Origin: Proteles cristata cristata
Lineage: Eukaryota; Chordata; Mammalia; Carnivora; Hyaenidae
Direction: 5' to 3'
Length of the DNA stretch: 64,000 bases
Assembly: GCA_017311185.1 (NCBI GenBank)
Contig: JAESUZ010002711.1
Span: forward strand, 248,001-312,000
Shown here: positions 1-11,325 of the stretch, in pieces
Layout: the number at the start of each line of letters is the position of its first letter
How positions within the stretch are numbered: position 1 is the stretch's first letter
The notes under the pieces: model-generated
What the model was told of the DNA's origin: nothing
The model's database searches: none
Seen by the model: only the letters and a program-made list of their open reading frames with translations
Position numbers and translations under genes: made by a program

Positions 1-663
1 TTGTGGAGTTTTCTTTATTGTTTTTCTTAATAGATAATACCATATTTTTTATTATCCATTCTGCAACCAAAATTTGGTTGAATAGCCTTCTGTTGTTTAC
101 ATAATGTTTTCAATGTTATATTTTTACTGTTATAACAGACTCAGAAATCTGTCCATATTTTTATTTGCTTGTTTATGCTCTGCCTTGTTTTCCAAAGGAT
201 TTAAATCCTCAAGAATATAGCTTTTTCCATATTTAGGGTAATTTTCTTAGAATTTTCAAATACAGAAAGGAATGAACCATAGGACACGAACATTCTCTGG
301 CTACTGCTGTTTATAATTGTTATTGCCTTCCAGAGGATTGTGCCATTGTTTTTGTCGTTTCTACCTACTATAGGAGATCTGCATTAACATATTTAACTTC
401 ATAAGTGCTAATTTAAAGGATCAGAGCATTACCTTATTATTATATTGGCTGTTGGTAAAGTTGAATGAGGATATTTTATGAAACTAGATTTGCACACAAA
501 TTATAATGTTTATATTTTTTAATATAAATGTTTATTAGATTCTAGTAAGTAAACATTTATTAGAAAATGTTTATTTCTTATTCCTCATTCAGTTTGTTTT
601 CTCAGAAGAGGTTTTTTTTGGGTCATTGTTGTAGGTCACATTTGGCCTACAGAATTTAGTGGT

Positions 664-872
664 GGGGCTCCTGGGTGGCTCAGTTGGTTAAGCATTCAGC
701 TGTGGCTCAGGTCATGATCTCACAGTTCCTGAGTTCAAGCCCTGTTCTGGTGAGCTCAAGCCCCACTCTGGGATCCACACTTTCTCTCCCTCTTTCTCTG
801 CCCCTTGCTCACTTGCATGCGTGTGCTATCTCTCTCTTAAATAAATAAATAATTGAAATTAAATTAAATTAA
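664..872 (+). repeat. CAN-SINE (SINEC), + orientation
   Basis: The tRNA-Lys-derived head (ctcctgggtggctcagttgg), a B-box-like stretch, a CT-rich body and an (AAAT)n tail are visible. The body is diverged, so this is an older copy. No clean target-site duplication was found. Confidence 0.85.
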
Positions 873-1734
873 AAAGTTAATGGTAACCCTACCCATAACG
901 AAACTTAGGTTTTTTAAATTTAGGAAAAGTGTGAAGACTTAAAAAGTTCTACCTTAGGGAGCAATTGATTGGTTTAATTGGGTTTACACTGTAGCCAGGC
1001 TGTTATAAAAGGGATTCAAATAGCTTAGTTATGTGTCCTCTGTGAATAATGAAGATCTTTTAAGTTAAGAATTAGTAACATTTTCTCCAACCCAAACTCC
1101 CAGTTGATCTCTCTCTTTAATTCTCTGTTCACCAGATTTGAAATTCTGCTCTCTTTGCCCATGGGGCTTTTAACTTACAATAGTCTCATTCTCTAGAGTC
1201 CTTCCCCCATCCTTCATTGTGACCTTTCTCCTTCCAAATCTCTGGTTTTTGTCTGGTCTGAAACACCTGAATTCCCTTTTGTTTTTCAAGCTTTCCTTGT
1301 GACCAGAGTCACAAACATTGCTATACCTTTTTAGTGAAAAACTTCTTATAAATTGGACCTCTGAGATAATTGGTTAGCAGTCATCTCAAGCTGCACTTCA
1401 CATACTATACACCAGTAGAGAGAGACAGGTTACTAGTATAAAACCATAGGCCTTCTCATAGTTAGAAATCAACTGCTCCTGGGTTCTTCTACTGCTATAG
1501 AAAAGATCTCTAACCCAGAAGTCTTTCAGCCAGTTTGCTATATAGCATTGTTGCTGATGATCTGCCCAGGTATCGATTTCATCAGCCCCCCCATGGATGG
1601 ATGGGACTCTACACAGGAGAGGCCTCCTCAGTTATCTCTGTTGACCATACAAATAGTGCCACTTTCTCTGCATGTCAAAATGTGTAAAACATTTGTAAAT
1701 AGTGCCATGTCAAGCCATATTAAAGCACTGGGCA

Positions 1735-1958
1735 GGGGCGCCTGGGTGGCTTAGTCGGTTAAGTGTCCGACTTTCGCTTGGGTCATGATCTCGCGGTTCG
1801 TGGGTTCGAGCCCCGCGTCGGGCTCTGTGCTGACTGCCAGCTCAGGGCCTGGAGCCTGTTTCAGTCTGTGACTCCCTCTCTCTCTGACCCTCCCCTGCTC
1901 ACACTGTCTCTCTCTCTCACTCCTAGAAATAAATAAAAAAACATTTAAAAAAAAAAAA
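1735..1958 (+). repeat. Young CAN-SINE with perfect 13-bp target-site duplication
   Basis: A nearly intact felid-type SINE: tRNA-Lys head, CT-rich stretch, AATAAA-containing A-tail. The flanks repeat aaagcactgggca at 1722-1734 and 1959-1971, so the insertion boundaries are precise. Confidence 0.95.
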
Positions 1959-2462
1959 AAAGCACTGGGCAAAAGAAAAAATGTGAATCCATACATACAT
2001 GTTTTTACATCTTTTTAATGGCTTTTTTTCCCCTAGGACATTGAAGTAGTTAGAAAACTTTTGGAAAACAAAAAATATGCGTATTAAAACTTGCATTGTT
2101 TCAAGCTTAAATATTTTATTTATATCATAGTTTTATTTTCCTGGTTTTAACAAAAGCAAGCTCATCAGTATTTTTAAATTTACTTTTTAAAGTCACATTT
2201 TCAGTGGAAAGAATGACATATCTGATCATTTCTCTTCACCAAGTGGCAGTCTTAAAGTTTTACTGAAGTTTTACTTATTGATTCTATTTAAAAATTTGGT
2301 GTGCTGCTTATTGTGGGTTATTAATTTTGATCTTTTGAACATATTGCGGCAAAATACTGATTGCTGAGTTTTTTTGTTGCACCCCATTAAATATTGCTCC
2401 TGAGGCAAGCACCTCACTTATGTTCTAATCCCAGAGTTGTTGGGAAGCGTTGATCTTAACCC

Positions 2463-2676
2463 AGTGGTGCTCAGCCAGGGGCAGTTCCAATCCTTTGTGG
2501 ATATTAGCCACTCCTGGATACATTTTTATTGGTCACAGTTTGGAGCAGAGACATAGCAGGAGGAGGCCAGCAGTGCTGCTGAACTGGCCGTGGTGCACAG
2601 GAGAGCCCCTATAACTAAGTGTTACTGAGCCCAGGGTGTCAGTAGCACCCAGTAGTTTAGAAACTCTGGTCTAACC
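2463..2676 (+). mobile_element. MER5A-like non-autonomous hAT-Charlie DNA transposon
   Basis: The order 'agtggtgctcagccaggggcagtt ... cacaggagagcccc ... gtgtcagtagcaccca ... tagaaactctgg' follows the mammal-wide MER5A element as I remember it. It is old and diverged, and lies just upstream of the TJP1 exon at 2721. Confidence 0.7.
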
Positions 2677-2720
2677 ACTGGAAATTTGATGTTTTGTTTT
2701 TGTCCTGACATCATGAATAG

Positions 2721-2803
2721 AAAGTGAACCACGAGATGCTGGAACTGACCAACGTAGCTCTGGCATTATTCGTCTTCATACAATCAAGCAAATAATAGAT
2801 CAG
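2721..2803 (+). CDS. TJP1: TJP1 coding exon (start of GUK domain)
   Basis: This is the first of 13 TJP1/ZO-1 exons here. ZO-1 is a membrane-associated guanylate kinase homologue that sits under tight junctions and links claudins, occludin and JAMs to actin. The exon is 83 nt: two bases complete a lysine codon, then 27 codons read SEPRDAGTDQRSSGIIRLHT and on to QIIDQ. This is the end of the SH3-GUK linker and the start of the GUK module (about residues 674-700 of the human 1748-residue form, counted back from the stop). Boundaries: acceptor ...gaatag at 2720, donor cag|gtaagt at 2803/2804. Confidence is high because the peptide matches ZO-1 and the phase fits the next exon. Confidence 0.95.
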
Positions 2804-3354
2804 GTAAGTTCTTAAAAATTGCCCTGTTTTATTATAAACTGTGAATGTTGTTTTTTTGAGTGGGATGAAATTTAGTTAATTTGGATGTAGAAAAGTAGCT
2901 TTTCTAAAATTACTGGTATACCATAAAAAAAATGAAGCCTTTACTGAAACACATTCCAATAACCATTTTCAAAGAAATAATATTACATGCATCAAAAGAT
3001 ATTTATATGTATAAGGAATACGTTGTTACTTTACAGGGTCATGTTAGGAACATTAAATTCTTACACCATTTTTCACTTTACTGAACATAGACAATGCTTC
3101 AACTTATAAGTATTGGGGCTGTCTTGAAGTGAGTTGGTTAAGAAGTTTTTTGTTTTTTAAAGTTGGGCTAGAATTTGTATTGAACTAAATTCTGATTACA
3201 GATTTTTCTAATATATACTGTGGAGACATTTTGGAACCTAAGTAAAGGTCCATTACCATTGGAATGTAATCTAGGCTGTGACTTTTTTGAAGATGATAAT
3301 TCTTAATTAACTGTATCTTGCATCTTTGTTTATATTTTTGCTTTGTGTCTCCAG

Positions 3355-3565
3355 GACAAACATGCTTTATTAGATGTAACCCCAAATGCAGTTGATCGTC
3401 TGAATTACGCCCAGTGGTATCCAATTGTAGTATTCCTTAACCCTGATTCTAAGCAAGGTGTGAAAACTATGAGGATGAGGTTATGTCCAGAATCTCGGAA
3501 AAGTGCCAGGAAATTATATGAACGGTCTCATAAACTTCGTAAAAATAATCACCATCTTTTTACAA
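3355..3565 (+). CDS. TJP1: TJP1 coding exon (GUK domain core)
   Basis: The 211-nt exon encodes [20 protein letters not shown] and continues through the segment '[17 protein letters not shown]' to '[11 protein letters not shown]'. This is the core of the ZO-1 guanylate-kinase-like domain, which in the ZO family is catalytically inactive and works as a protein-interaction module (the occludin-binding region). Acceptor tgtctccag at 3354; donor acaa|gtgagt at 3565/3566. The exon ends one base into a threonine codon that the next exon completes. The open frame runs on into the intron until a stop near 3598, which is read-through of the intron and not a real C-terminus. Confidence 0.97.
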
Positions 3566-3714
3566 GTGAGTATATTAAAGGCCTTCATTTAAATGTATAG
3601 GCAACAATATGTAGACAAAAATGTTGTGTTCAGATGCTAAAACCTATGTAACCTTTGCTTTGGAAAGTTTCCAGTTGTATTAACTGCTGCTGTTTGATTG
3701 AAAGAAAATGTACA

Positions 3715-3934
3715 CAAGTGTCTGGGTGGCTCAGTTGGTTAAGCATCCAACTCACTGGACGTCAAGCGTTCAGGTCATAGTCTCACCATTGTGTTGAGCT
3801 CTGTGCTGACAGCTTAGAGCTTGCAGCCTGCTTTGAATTCTGTGTCTCCCTTTCTTTCTCTGCCCCTCCTCCTCTTGCCCTTTGTCTCTCTCTGTCTCTC
3901 AAAAATAAGTGTTAAAAATTTTTTTTTGTTTAAA
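3715..3934 (+). repeat. CAN-SINE, + orientation, with 12-bp TSD
   Basis: The head is degraded ('gtctgggtggctcagttggttaag' region), followed by a CT-rich body and an A/T-rich tail. The flanks repeat agaaaatgtaca at 3703-3714 and 3935-3946. Confidence 0.9.
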
Positions 3935-4097
3935 GAGAAAATGTACAGCGCTAAAATAGACATGTCAAAGATGTGTGTCCTCAAACATTGTATTTCAAAT
4001 AATTAAGAAATGATGATTGAGCTCTAAGCAGGCTTGAATGAATTCTGGTTTTTGATGGTGTTCTAATCATAAGACAATGTTGTTAATTTATTTTCAG

Positions 4098-4198
4098 CTA
4101 CAATTAACTTAAATTCAATGAATGATGGTTGGTATGGTGCATTGAAAGAAGCAATTCAGCAGCAGCAGAACCAGTTGGTATGGGTTTCTGAAGGAAAG
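4098..4198 (+). CDS. TJP1: TJP1 coding exon (end of GUK domain)
   Basis: The 101-nt exon completes the split threonine codon and encodes [20 protein letters not shown], then [13 protein letters not shown]. This is the last part of the GUK module, where four consecutive glutamine codons (cagcagcagcag) are conserved with other mammals as far as I remember. Acceptor attttcag at 4097; donor aaag|gtaaga at 4198/4199. It ends on a codon boundary, so it joins the acidic-domain exon at 7621 in phase 0. Confidence 0.97.
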
Positions 4199-4447
4199 GT
4201 AAGAAATCTCCTATTACTTTTTTAACCCTTTCAATAAATGATATTACAAATCAGAGATGCCTTTGAGTTACCATTGTTTCTGATTAGATCAACATATTAG
4301 AATAACTTGGGGAGAGTTTGTTTTTGATAGAAGACTGTTTAAGTGTTTATAAATTGTTTTTGATAGTAAAAGATTCTGAAATTTCCCCACCTACTGAATT
4401 ACTACTTCAGTGGTGTTATCTCAGAGAATTCTTAAATGATAACTAAA

Positions 4448-4575
4448 AGAGCAAGTTTGAGTTCTGGCTCTGCTGCTGTCCACAGAATGACTTAGAACCT
4501 GGCTTCAGTTTCCTCCTCTGGAAATGAGGAGAGTTGAGTGGGTAGGTGAGTATTGCCCAGAGTGCTGTCCTCTGC
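4448..4575 (+). repeat. MIR fragment
   Basis: The words 'gagttctggctctgctgct', 'gacttagaacctggcttcagtttcctcctctggaaatgaggag' region follow the MIR tRNA-derived SINE core in order. Diverged, as expected for a mammal-wide element. Confidence 0.65.
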
Positions 4576-4870
4576 ACGCAAGATTCGGGACTTGGTCAGA
4601 AAGAAAAAGGCACTGTGAAGGCAAGTAGTAGAGGGGAAATCTGCAGTCACAGCCCCCACAAGGGGCAGCGGTACCCACCAGCATGGTAAAAAGGCTTTGA
4701 GGAGTCTTAAGTAAAGAACATGTTGTATTACCTTGTTTACCTAGGGAATTTTTTTTTCACTTAGTACCTTTTAGTATTGTTAGAACATACTAGGAAATGT
4801 TGGGCAAAGCAATTCATCATTTTTAGATTCAAATTTTGATTTTTTTTATATATCCAAATGGCCAGCTTTA

Positions 4871-5080
4871 TTATTTTTTTATTAAAGTTTTATTTATTTT
4901 GAAAGAGAGCATGCGCAGGGGAGGGGCAGAGAGTGGAAGAGAGACAATCCCAAGCAGGCTCTGCAGTGTTAGTGCAGAGCCCCCTGCAGGGCTCGAACTC
5001 AAGAACCATGAGGTCATGATCTGAGTCAAAATCAGGAGTCGGACACTTAACCAACTGAGCCACCCAGGCATCCCCCGCAG
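4871..5080 (-). repeat. CAN-SINE, - orientation, with 13-bp TSD (one mismatch)
   Basis: On the + strand it starts with the T-rich tail and ends with the reverse-complemented head (ccaactgagccacccaggca). The flanks are atggccagcttta (4858-4870) and atgaccagcttta (5081-5093). Confidence 0.92.
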
Positions 5081-7620
5081 ATGACCAGCTTTAAAATAAC
5101 GACTATCTGTTGTCAGTCTTTCAGGTTTTATAGCAGTCTTCAGTGGGAAAGAACAGTTCATTTAGTTTGGCAAGTTAATACAGCTGAAGGAGCCTTTTGT
5201 TTTTTATCTTTTACCTTCATTACAATAACATTAATATGTTTTGGTTGTTAGAGAAAATTAAGAATTTCTCTTTTTTTGTGTGTGTGTGTGTGTTTTATGT
5301 TTCCTTGTTGGCTTGGTTTTTGTGGTGTATTGTGCCTGCATGGCCCCTCCTTTCCCCTGCCTGGCTGTGGCTACGGACGCTCTGGCAGTGCATGCTGCAT
5401 GCTTAGGCCCGCCGTACCCTTTATCCAGAAAACACAGCCTCTGCAATGAGAGAGGGTACAGTGCTCACATCTAGAGGTAGTGTCTGGTCTGCTAGTCCCA
5501 CCTGTGTTCATGTGTTAGGATCATGGTGTTTTCTTATCAGTACCACTTTCAGGGTTGGACTGTGCATATGAGTTCATCAGACCACTTTGAATAACTGACA
5601 TGTCAGCTGGGACACTTGACAAATGAATCGAGGTGCAAAACACCTACTGCACCACTTTATAGAAACACACTATTACTAATTGTCTCTCATGTGGCATTTG
5701 ATACAAAGGATTGCAGTTCTCTCCTACTAATCTGTAAAAACACAGTTCTTTCAGCGGCTTTTGTCCAGTAGATTAGTTAATAGCTTGCATTGGTGATTCT
5801 CGCAATGAAATTAGTTTATAAATGCGCAGAGTGTGCTCTCTGCCTCTCTGAGGGATTTTCTTTATCCACAAATTTTAATATTTTATAATTTCTTTTTGTG
5901 ATATTATTGTGTGCTTCTTGTCTTTGCTTGGATTTTAAAATGAGGTCTAACTTCCCACAACTTTTTATGTGGGGAAAAATAGATCATTTGTTAGTAGGAT
6001 AGATTGCTGCATTTTGTAAATTAGAAAAGGTTGTTATAATTTAAATGAAGCTTGCTAGATCTCCTGCCCCTTCTATTCAAGTATATTTTATAATAGATTC
6101 TTAAACTAAAACCACTTCATTTCACATGGACTTTCCTGAGCAAACTACTTTGGTCGAATTGCTAGGAAGAATTCTTTTTTGCAAGATCTGACTCAGTCTT
6201 GTGTGTTCTCTACTAAACCCAAGAAAAGTCATCCTGAGGCTTTCTTAACATGTAGGCATATGTCATTTCTTGGTTCAGAGCAACCCATGGTTCTTGCTCA
6301 CTTGTGCATTTCACACCACTGAAAGCGAGGTGGATTGGTGAGTTCCAAGTTACTTCTTCCCCAGGAACTTAAATACTTCCTTGGCTGGCTGAAGGGTTAT
6401 AGTCTTCCAGAACCCTGGCAAGTTAAAGGTTAGAGTAGACAGCAAAAAGACTTCTCTTCTGCGGCAGCCATTAAAGAGTTTAGAAGCCATTGAGATTTCC
6501 TTGAGGGAGAGTCTGCTCTAACATAGAGCAGAGCCCTGGGATCTCACTCCCCGAGCCCAGCAGGTACTCTGTTGAAAACCAGAGCCCCTGGGGGGCCTAA
6601 CATACCCTAGTCTTTCTTATCAGGAAGGCAGTACTCAGGGTCAGGCTCATAAGAGAGCCAGGCATAGGACTGTGTGGAAAGTCCCATTCAGGCAGATCAG
6701 GCTTTATATTTCTCCTGCAGTCTGTGCTACAGTGGAAGGAAGATTGTCTGAATTCTGGATTCTAGATCCTTCAGTTCTCATGCCTAACTGGGCACAATGT
6801 CCAGGCAAGCTCTTCAGGGACTGTTCTAATTAATCCAGGTACTAGTTTCAAACTAGCATCTAATGGCAGCCTGTTGATGCAACTCTTTAGGTTCCTTTCC
6901 CTCAGATACTTCTTGTTACCTTTCTAGTCTACTCAGAAGATAGTGTAGACTAATAAAAACCAACTCAGCTCTTAATTACTTATAAAAGAGAAACATAATT
7001 GCATTTCTCCCTCAGCATCCATCAGGTACTACACAATTCTTAATTTAATGAGGCAACTAGCACTTAGGTGATTCTTTCCCATTGTGTTTTATAAAAATTT
7101 AAGGGCCAAACACCAACTTTTTAAACAAATTGTTTTCTCTATGTATATGTATGTAAGCTCTTACTCACCTTGAACTGTGGCATTTATTTTCATAGTTAAT
7201 CTTACATGCTCTGTTCTGTCAGTGTGTCCTTGTTTCTGTGAGCTTGGGTTGGTATAGTATTCTCCCTCTTCCCCTGGCTTTGGGGCGGTAAAGTAGGGAC
7301 TGATTAGGTCGATTAGGTTTTGTAACCCTAAGTGGTATCAGAGTTCCTTCGTAGACTCCTGGGGCTTAGCCTCGGAGTCCAGCTTTGTCCTGGCTGGCCA
7401 GCCAGCAGTTCATTCTTCCAGTCCCTTCAGATCTCCAAGGATGCTCTGTGTGTCTGCATGTGTGCTGTACAATCTTCTTGACCTTTTTTCGTCAGAAGTT
7501 TCAAGAAATAGATGTGATTTCTCCAGAGAAAAATATCCTTTTCAATCTCCCTTGTAAAATAAAGGCCATCTCTTAAAGAACTACTGAATAAAATTTTTGA
7601 TTTACTTTTATTTGACCCAG

Positions 7621-7971
7621 GCGGATGGTGCTACAAGTGATGACCTTGATTTGCATGATGATCGTCTGTCCTACCTGTCAGCCCCAGGTAGTGAATACTC
7701 AATGTATAGCACGGACAGTAGACACACTTCTGACTATGAAGACACAGATACAGAAGGCGGGGCCTACACTGATCAAGAACTAGATGAAACTCTTAATGAT
7801 GAGGTTGGGACTCCACCGGAGTCTGCCATTACACGGTCCTCTGAGCCTGTAAGAGAGGACTCCTCTGGAATGCATCATGAAAACCAAACATATCCTCCTT
7901 ATTCACCACAAGCGCAGCCACAACCAATTCATAGAATAGACTCCCCTGGATTTAAAACTGCCTCTCAACAG
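7621..7971 (+). CDS. TJP1: TJP1 coding exon (acidic region after GUK)
   Basis: The 351-nt (117-codon) exon starts at [20 protein letters not shown] and ends at ...GFKTASQQ. It is very rich in Asp, Glu, Ser and Tyr (for example '[20 protein letters not shown]'). This is the acidic domain just C-terminal of GUK in ZO-1, corresponding to about residues 805-921 of human ZO-1; in the family the region regulates occludin binding and carries phosphorylation sites. Acceptor tttgacccag at 7620; donor caacag|gtaagc at 7971/7972. Both ends are phase 0, so the next exon can be skipped without a frame change. Confidence 0.98.
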
Positions 7972-8300
7972 GTAAGCAGCAAGCATTCAACGTTTTGTAG
8001 TTAGAGGTGCATTATTAAATTTTAGAATGTGGTGATTGAGTTGAAGAGTATATTTTGTCCTTTCTTCAGATTAAGAGTTGATCTTTAATTTCAATTTGAC
8101 AATACCAAGGACTTAATTCTAAGCTTTGTGTTTGTCTTACACAGCAGAATACTGAATTTCTTTAAAAAAATTGAAGACGTGAGGTCATAGTTTTGTTATT
8201 CAGCACACTTAAATGTATGTCTACCAACCCCTATAAATGGAAGTGGGAAGTTAGCAGTAAACAGAAACACTATATTTAAAATATTTTAAACACTTCACAG

Positions 8301-8540
8301 AAAGCAGAAGCCTCATCTCCAGTCCCTTACCTTTCGCCTGAAACAAACCCAGCATCATCAACCTCTGCCGTTAACCATAATGTAACTTTAACTAATGTAA
8401 GACTGGAGGGGCCCACCCCAGCTCCTCCCACCTCTTACTCACCACAAGCTGATTCTTTAAGAACACCAAGTACTGAGGCAGCTCACTTAATGCTAAGAGA
8501 TCAAGAGCCGTCATTGTCGTCGCATGTAGATCCAGCAAAG
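8301..8540 (+). CDS. TJP1: TJP1 alternatively spliced alpha exon (80 residues)
   Basis: The exon is exactly 240 nt in phase 0-0 and encodes KAEASSPVPYLSPETNPASS onward to ...SSHVDPAK. In human ZO-1 an 80-residue 'alpha' insert at this place (about residues 922-1001) separates the alpha+ and alpha- isoforms. Their ratio varies between epithelia, endothelia, podocytes and Sertoli cells. The segment is Ser/Pro/Thr-rich with no folded domain. Acceptor cacttcacag at 8300; donor gcaaag|gtacct at 8540/8541. The donor GTACCT is weaker than the GTAAGN donors of its neighbours, which fits regulated inclusion; that link is my inference. Confidence 0.97.
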
Positions 8541-9175
8541 GTACCTGTGCCGCAGTGTTGCCCTCATTTGTTGCTCTCCATCATTCTAGCACACGATCAT
8601 TTTTGCTTTGCCCTTTAAGTGTTCCTTTTGCTTTTTTCCTGTGGGCTTATACACCATGGTGCTTTCCAATCAGTATGGATCATTTCAGTTTTGTAGTGTG
8701 CATGGCTTCCATTGGTATACTACTGATAATGTGGAGATAGGCATTCTAATTGGGATTTGTGCTTAATTTTGTTTTGTTTTTGTTTTCAGTATCTTCTAGA
8801 GTTCCTTGTAGTATTTAGCTGTGACCCATTGTAAACATTTTTGTGCTTTATAAATTATGGTGTCCATACTTTTCTTTATGATTTTTATTTCCTGTGTCCA
8901 AATCAAGTGGAATCAGTAGTTCAATGTATTAATTTTCTACTAAATTTAATAATTATCTTTAACTCACTTTCATTTAGAACATGCTAAAACATAAAAGCCC
9001 ACTACCTGCGTTATAAATTTTGAGCTTTCACTTAAACTAGCTTTCTCACTAATCTCTGTCTCAGTAATAAATGGTGGGATATACCATTTTCACATATTAA
9101 ATTATATTTTTGTCTGTTAAAGTAGACTAGAATTGAAGAGCAGCGTTTGTACTTACACATGATTTTTTTATACAG

Positions 9176-10048
9176 GTGTACAGAAAAGATCCCTATCCTG
9201 AAGAAATGATGAGACAGAATCATGTTTTGAAACAGCCACCTGTTGGTCACCCAGGGCAGAGGCCAGACAAAGAGCCTAATCTGAGCTATGAATCCCAACC
9301 CCCATACATAGAGAAACAAGCCACTAGAGACCTGGAGCAGCCTGCATACAGATACGACTCCTCTAGCTACACAGACCAGTTTTCTCGAAACTATGACCAT
9401 CGTCTGCGCTATGAAGAACGCATTCCTACATATGAAGAGCAGTGGTCATATTATGATGACAAACAGCCCTACCAGCCTCGGCCTTCTTTTGATAATCAGC
9501 ACCCGCGGGAGCTTGACTCCAGACAGCATCCTGAAGAGTCTTCAGAACGAGGATATTACCCACGTTTTGAAGAGCCAGCCCCTCTATCCTATGACAGCAG
9601 ACCACGTTATGACCAGCCACCTAGAACCTCCACCCTACGACATGAAGAGCAGCCAACTCCTGGATATGACGTGCACAACAGATACAGACCAGAAACACAG
9701 TCCTATTCTTCAGCAGGCCCAAAGGCGGCTGAACCCAAGCAGTATTTTGACCAATACCCGCGAAGTTACGAGCAAGTACCCTCACAAGGATTTACCTCTA
9801 AAGCAGGCCTCTATGAGCCTCTCCATGGTGCTGCCGTTGTCCCTCCTCTGATATCCGCATCTCAACACAAACCAGAAGTTCCGCCTTCACATACCAAACC
9901 ACTGCCCCCGCCCCCAACTCTGACTGAAGAGGAGGAAGATCCAGCAATGAAACCCCAGTCTGTGCTCACTAGAGTTAAAATGTTTGAAAACAAAAGATCT
10001 GCATCATTGGAGAATAAGAAGGATGAAAACCACACTGCTGGTTTTAAG
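9176..10048 (+). CDS. TJP1: TJP1 large coding exon (Tyr/Pro-rich tail, start of actin-binding region)
   Basis: At 873 nt (291 codons) this is the largest exon here. It starts VYRKDPYPEEMMRQNHVLKQ and ends ...FENKRSASLENKKDENHTAGFK. The protein is disordered and rich in Tyr, Pro, Glu and Arg, with repeated blocks such as 'RYEERIPTYEEQWSYYDDKQ', a 'KPLPPPP' stretch, an 'EEEEDP' acidic clip, and 'KPQSVLTRVKMFENKR', which falls in the actin-binding region mapped in human ZO-1 (about 1151-1371). Acceptor ttatacag at 9175; donor tttaag|gtaagc at 10048/10049. Phase 0 at both ends. Several open frames overlap it on both strands; they lack the splice-site and family support this frame has. Confidence 0.98.
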
Positions 10049-10202
10049 GTAAGCATGTAACCATGCCTTTCCTGCCTTGGACACGTGGGCACATTCAGTG
10101 AAGGAGCACTTCAGAGTGCTTCTTAGCTCTCCCTCTCCTGCTTAAATGAAGCCTGTTGTTTTACTATCTGTTCCTGGGGCATGTTTGTCTTCTTTTTTGC
10201 AG

Positions 10203-10300
10203 CCTCCAGAGGTAGCATCTAAGCCTCCAGGTGCTCCTACCATTGGTCCTAAAGCCACTCCTCAGAATCAATTCAGTGAACATGACAAAACACTGTACAG
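10203..10300 (+). CDS. TJP1: TJP1 coding exon (actin-binding region)
   Basis: The 98-nt exon encodes PPEVASKPPGAPTIGPKATP then QNQFSEHDKTLY and two bases of an arginine codon. It belongs to the Pro-rich actin-binding segment of ZO-1. Acceptor: a clear pyrimidine run ending tcttttttgcag at 10202. Donor: tacag|gtgggt at 10300/10301. The split arginine is completed by the exon at 12608. The intron between this exon and the previous one is only 154 bp, the shortest in the window. Confidence 0.97.
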
Positions 10301-10711
10301 GTGGGTACGCTTTGTGGTGTTTGTGGTATGAAACTGACCAGGAATCTACCCAGTTAAGCAGTAAGCAAGCCTTTTAGTAAAAGGCTTATGTTAGAAGAGG
10401 GGAGAAAGGAAAAGGGAGAGGATCTTGTTTGTTCTTAAATGAAAACTACTAGCCTTTCTAAATAAGACGGTCGCCCTGGAAAGAAAAATAAAGGTCTTGA
10501 TAAAGCCTTCTGTAACTGACTTTGTTATGCCTTGAGTGATCAAGTTTATTCTTCCACCAGGCAATTGAAATAAAAATTTTAAAGCCCTGCCTTTGTAGTA
10601 TGTGTTTTAGTTTTTAAAGTGCTTTTTCAGACATGCAAACTCTTAATTTTCAGGGATAGGGAGACAGACTCCGTTTCACTAAAATAACAAAAATGAATCA
10701 TTTAGTGACTG

Positions 10712-11325
10712 GATTTGCCATTGCGCTAAGCACTTCAGTGAGTGTGGGAAGATGGTCCTTTCCCCCATTTTAAAGTGAGGCACTTGAGGGGGTGCCTGGG
10801 TGGCTCAGTTGGTTAAGCATCTGACTTTAGCTCAGGTCATCATCTCACAGTTTTTGGGTTTGAGCCCCATGTCGGGCTGACAGCTCAGGGCCTGGAGCCT
10901 GCTTCAGATTCAATGTCTCCCTCTCTTTCTGCTGCTCCTTCTTTCTCTCCCTCTCTGTCTCTCAAAGATAAATAAACATTTGGGGTGCCTGGGTGGCTTA
11001 GTTGGTTGAGTGTCCGACTTTCGCTTAGGTCATGATCTCACGGTTTGTGAGTTCGAGCCCCGTGTCGGGCTTTGTGCTGACTGCCAGCTCAGAGCCTGGG
11101 GCCTGTTTCAGTCTGTGACTCCCTCTCTCTCTGACCCTCCCCTGCTCACGCTGTCTCTCTCTCTCCTAGAAATAAAATAAAAAATAAAAAAATTTAAAAA
11201 AAAAAGATAAATATTTAAAAATTGTTTTTAAAGAGAGGCACTAAGGCTGAGGGGTTTGAGTAGTTCTTAGGACTTGGAGCCAGGAGAGAAACCTGGCAGC
11301 TGCTCTCTTAACATTGGCCTTGTCA
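10712..11325 (-). repeat. MIR fragment split by nested SINEs
   Basis: The left part (10712-10784, 'gctaagcacttcagtg ... ccccattttaaagtgaggc') and the right part (11230-11325, 'aggctgagg ... ggagccagg ... gctctctta') read as one reverse-strand MIR. It is interrupted by the SINE pair at 10785-11229. Confidence 0.6.
10785..11229 (+). repeat. CAN-SINE carrying a second CAN-SINE in its tail
   Basis: The outer SINE occupies 10785 to about 10981. The inner, better-preserved SINE starts near 10982 with 'ggggtgcctgggtggcttag' and ends in an A-tail near 11205. The outer flanks are aaagtgaggcact (10772-10784) and aaagagaggcact (11230-11242). The inner copy is bracketed by aaagataaata-like words taken from the outer tail. 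Confidence 0.88.

Larger units (their letters stand above)
1..2720. other. TJP1: TJP1 intron (partial), upstream of the first exon in the window
   Basis: Intronic sequence ahead of the exon at 2721. The previous TJP1 exons (PDZ, SH3) lie outside the window. It is AT-rich and holds two SINEs and a MER5A-like DNA transposon, listed separately. I see nothing else recognisable in it. Confidence 0.85.
4199..7620. other. TJP1: TJP1 intron, 3.4 kb
   Basis: The intron separates the GUK-end exon from the acidic-domain exon. It contains a MIR fragment (4448-4575), one SINE (4871-5080) and a short TG tract (5275-5293). From about 5,300 to 7,600 I see no repeat family and no exon-like segment that I can name. 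Confidence 0.8.

Noticed and set aside
1735..1810. tRNA-like sequence with A and B box motifs
   Set aside because: This is the tRNA-Lys-derived head of a CAN-SINE, one of over 30 copies. It has no mature tRNA end or fold of its own.
9032..9400. 122-codon antisense frame over the large TJP1 exon
   Set aside because: It is a shadow of the TJP1 frame, which has splice sites and strong family similarity.
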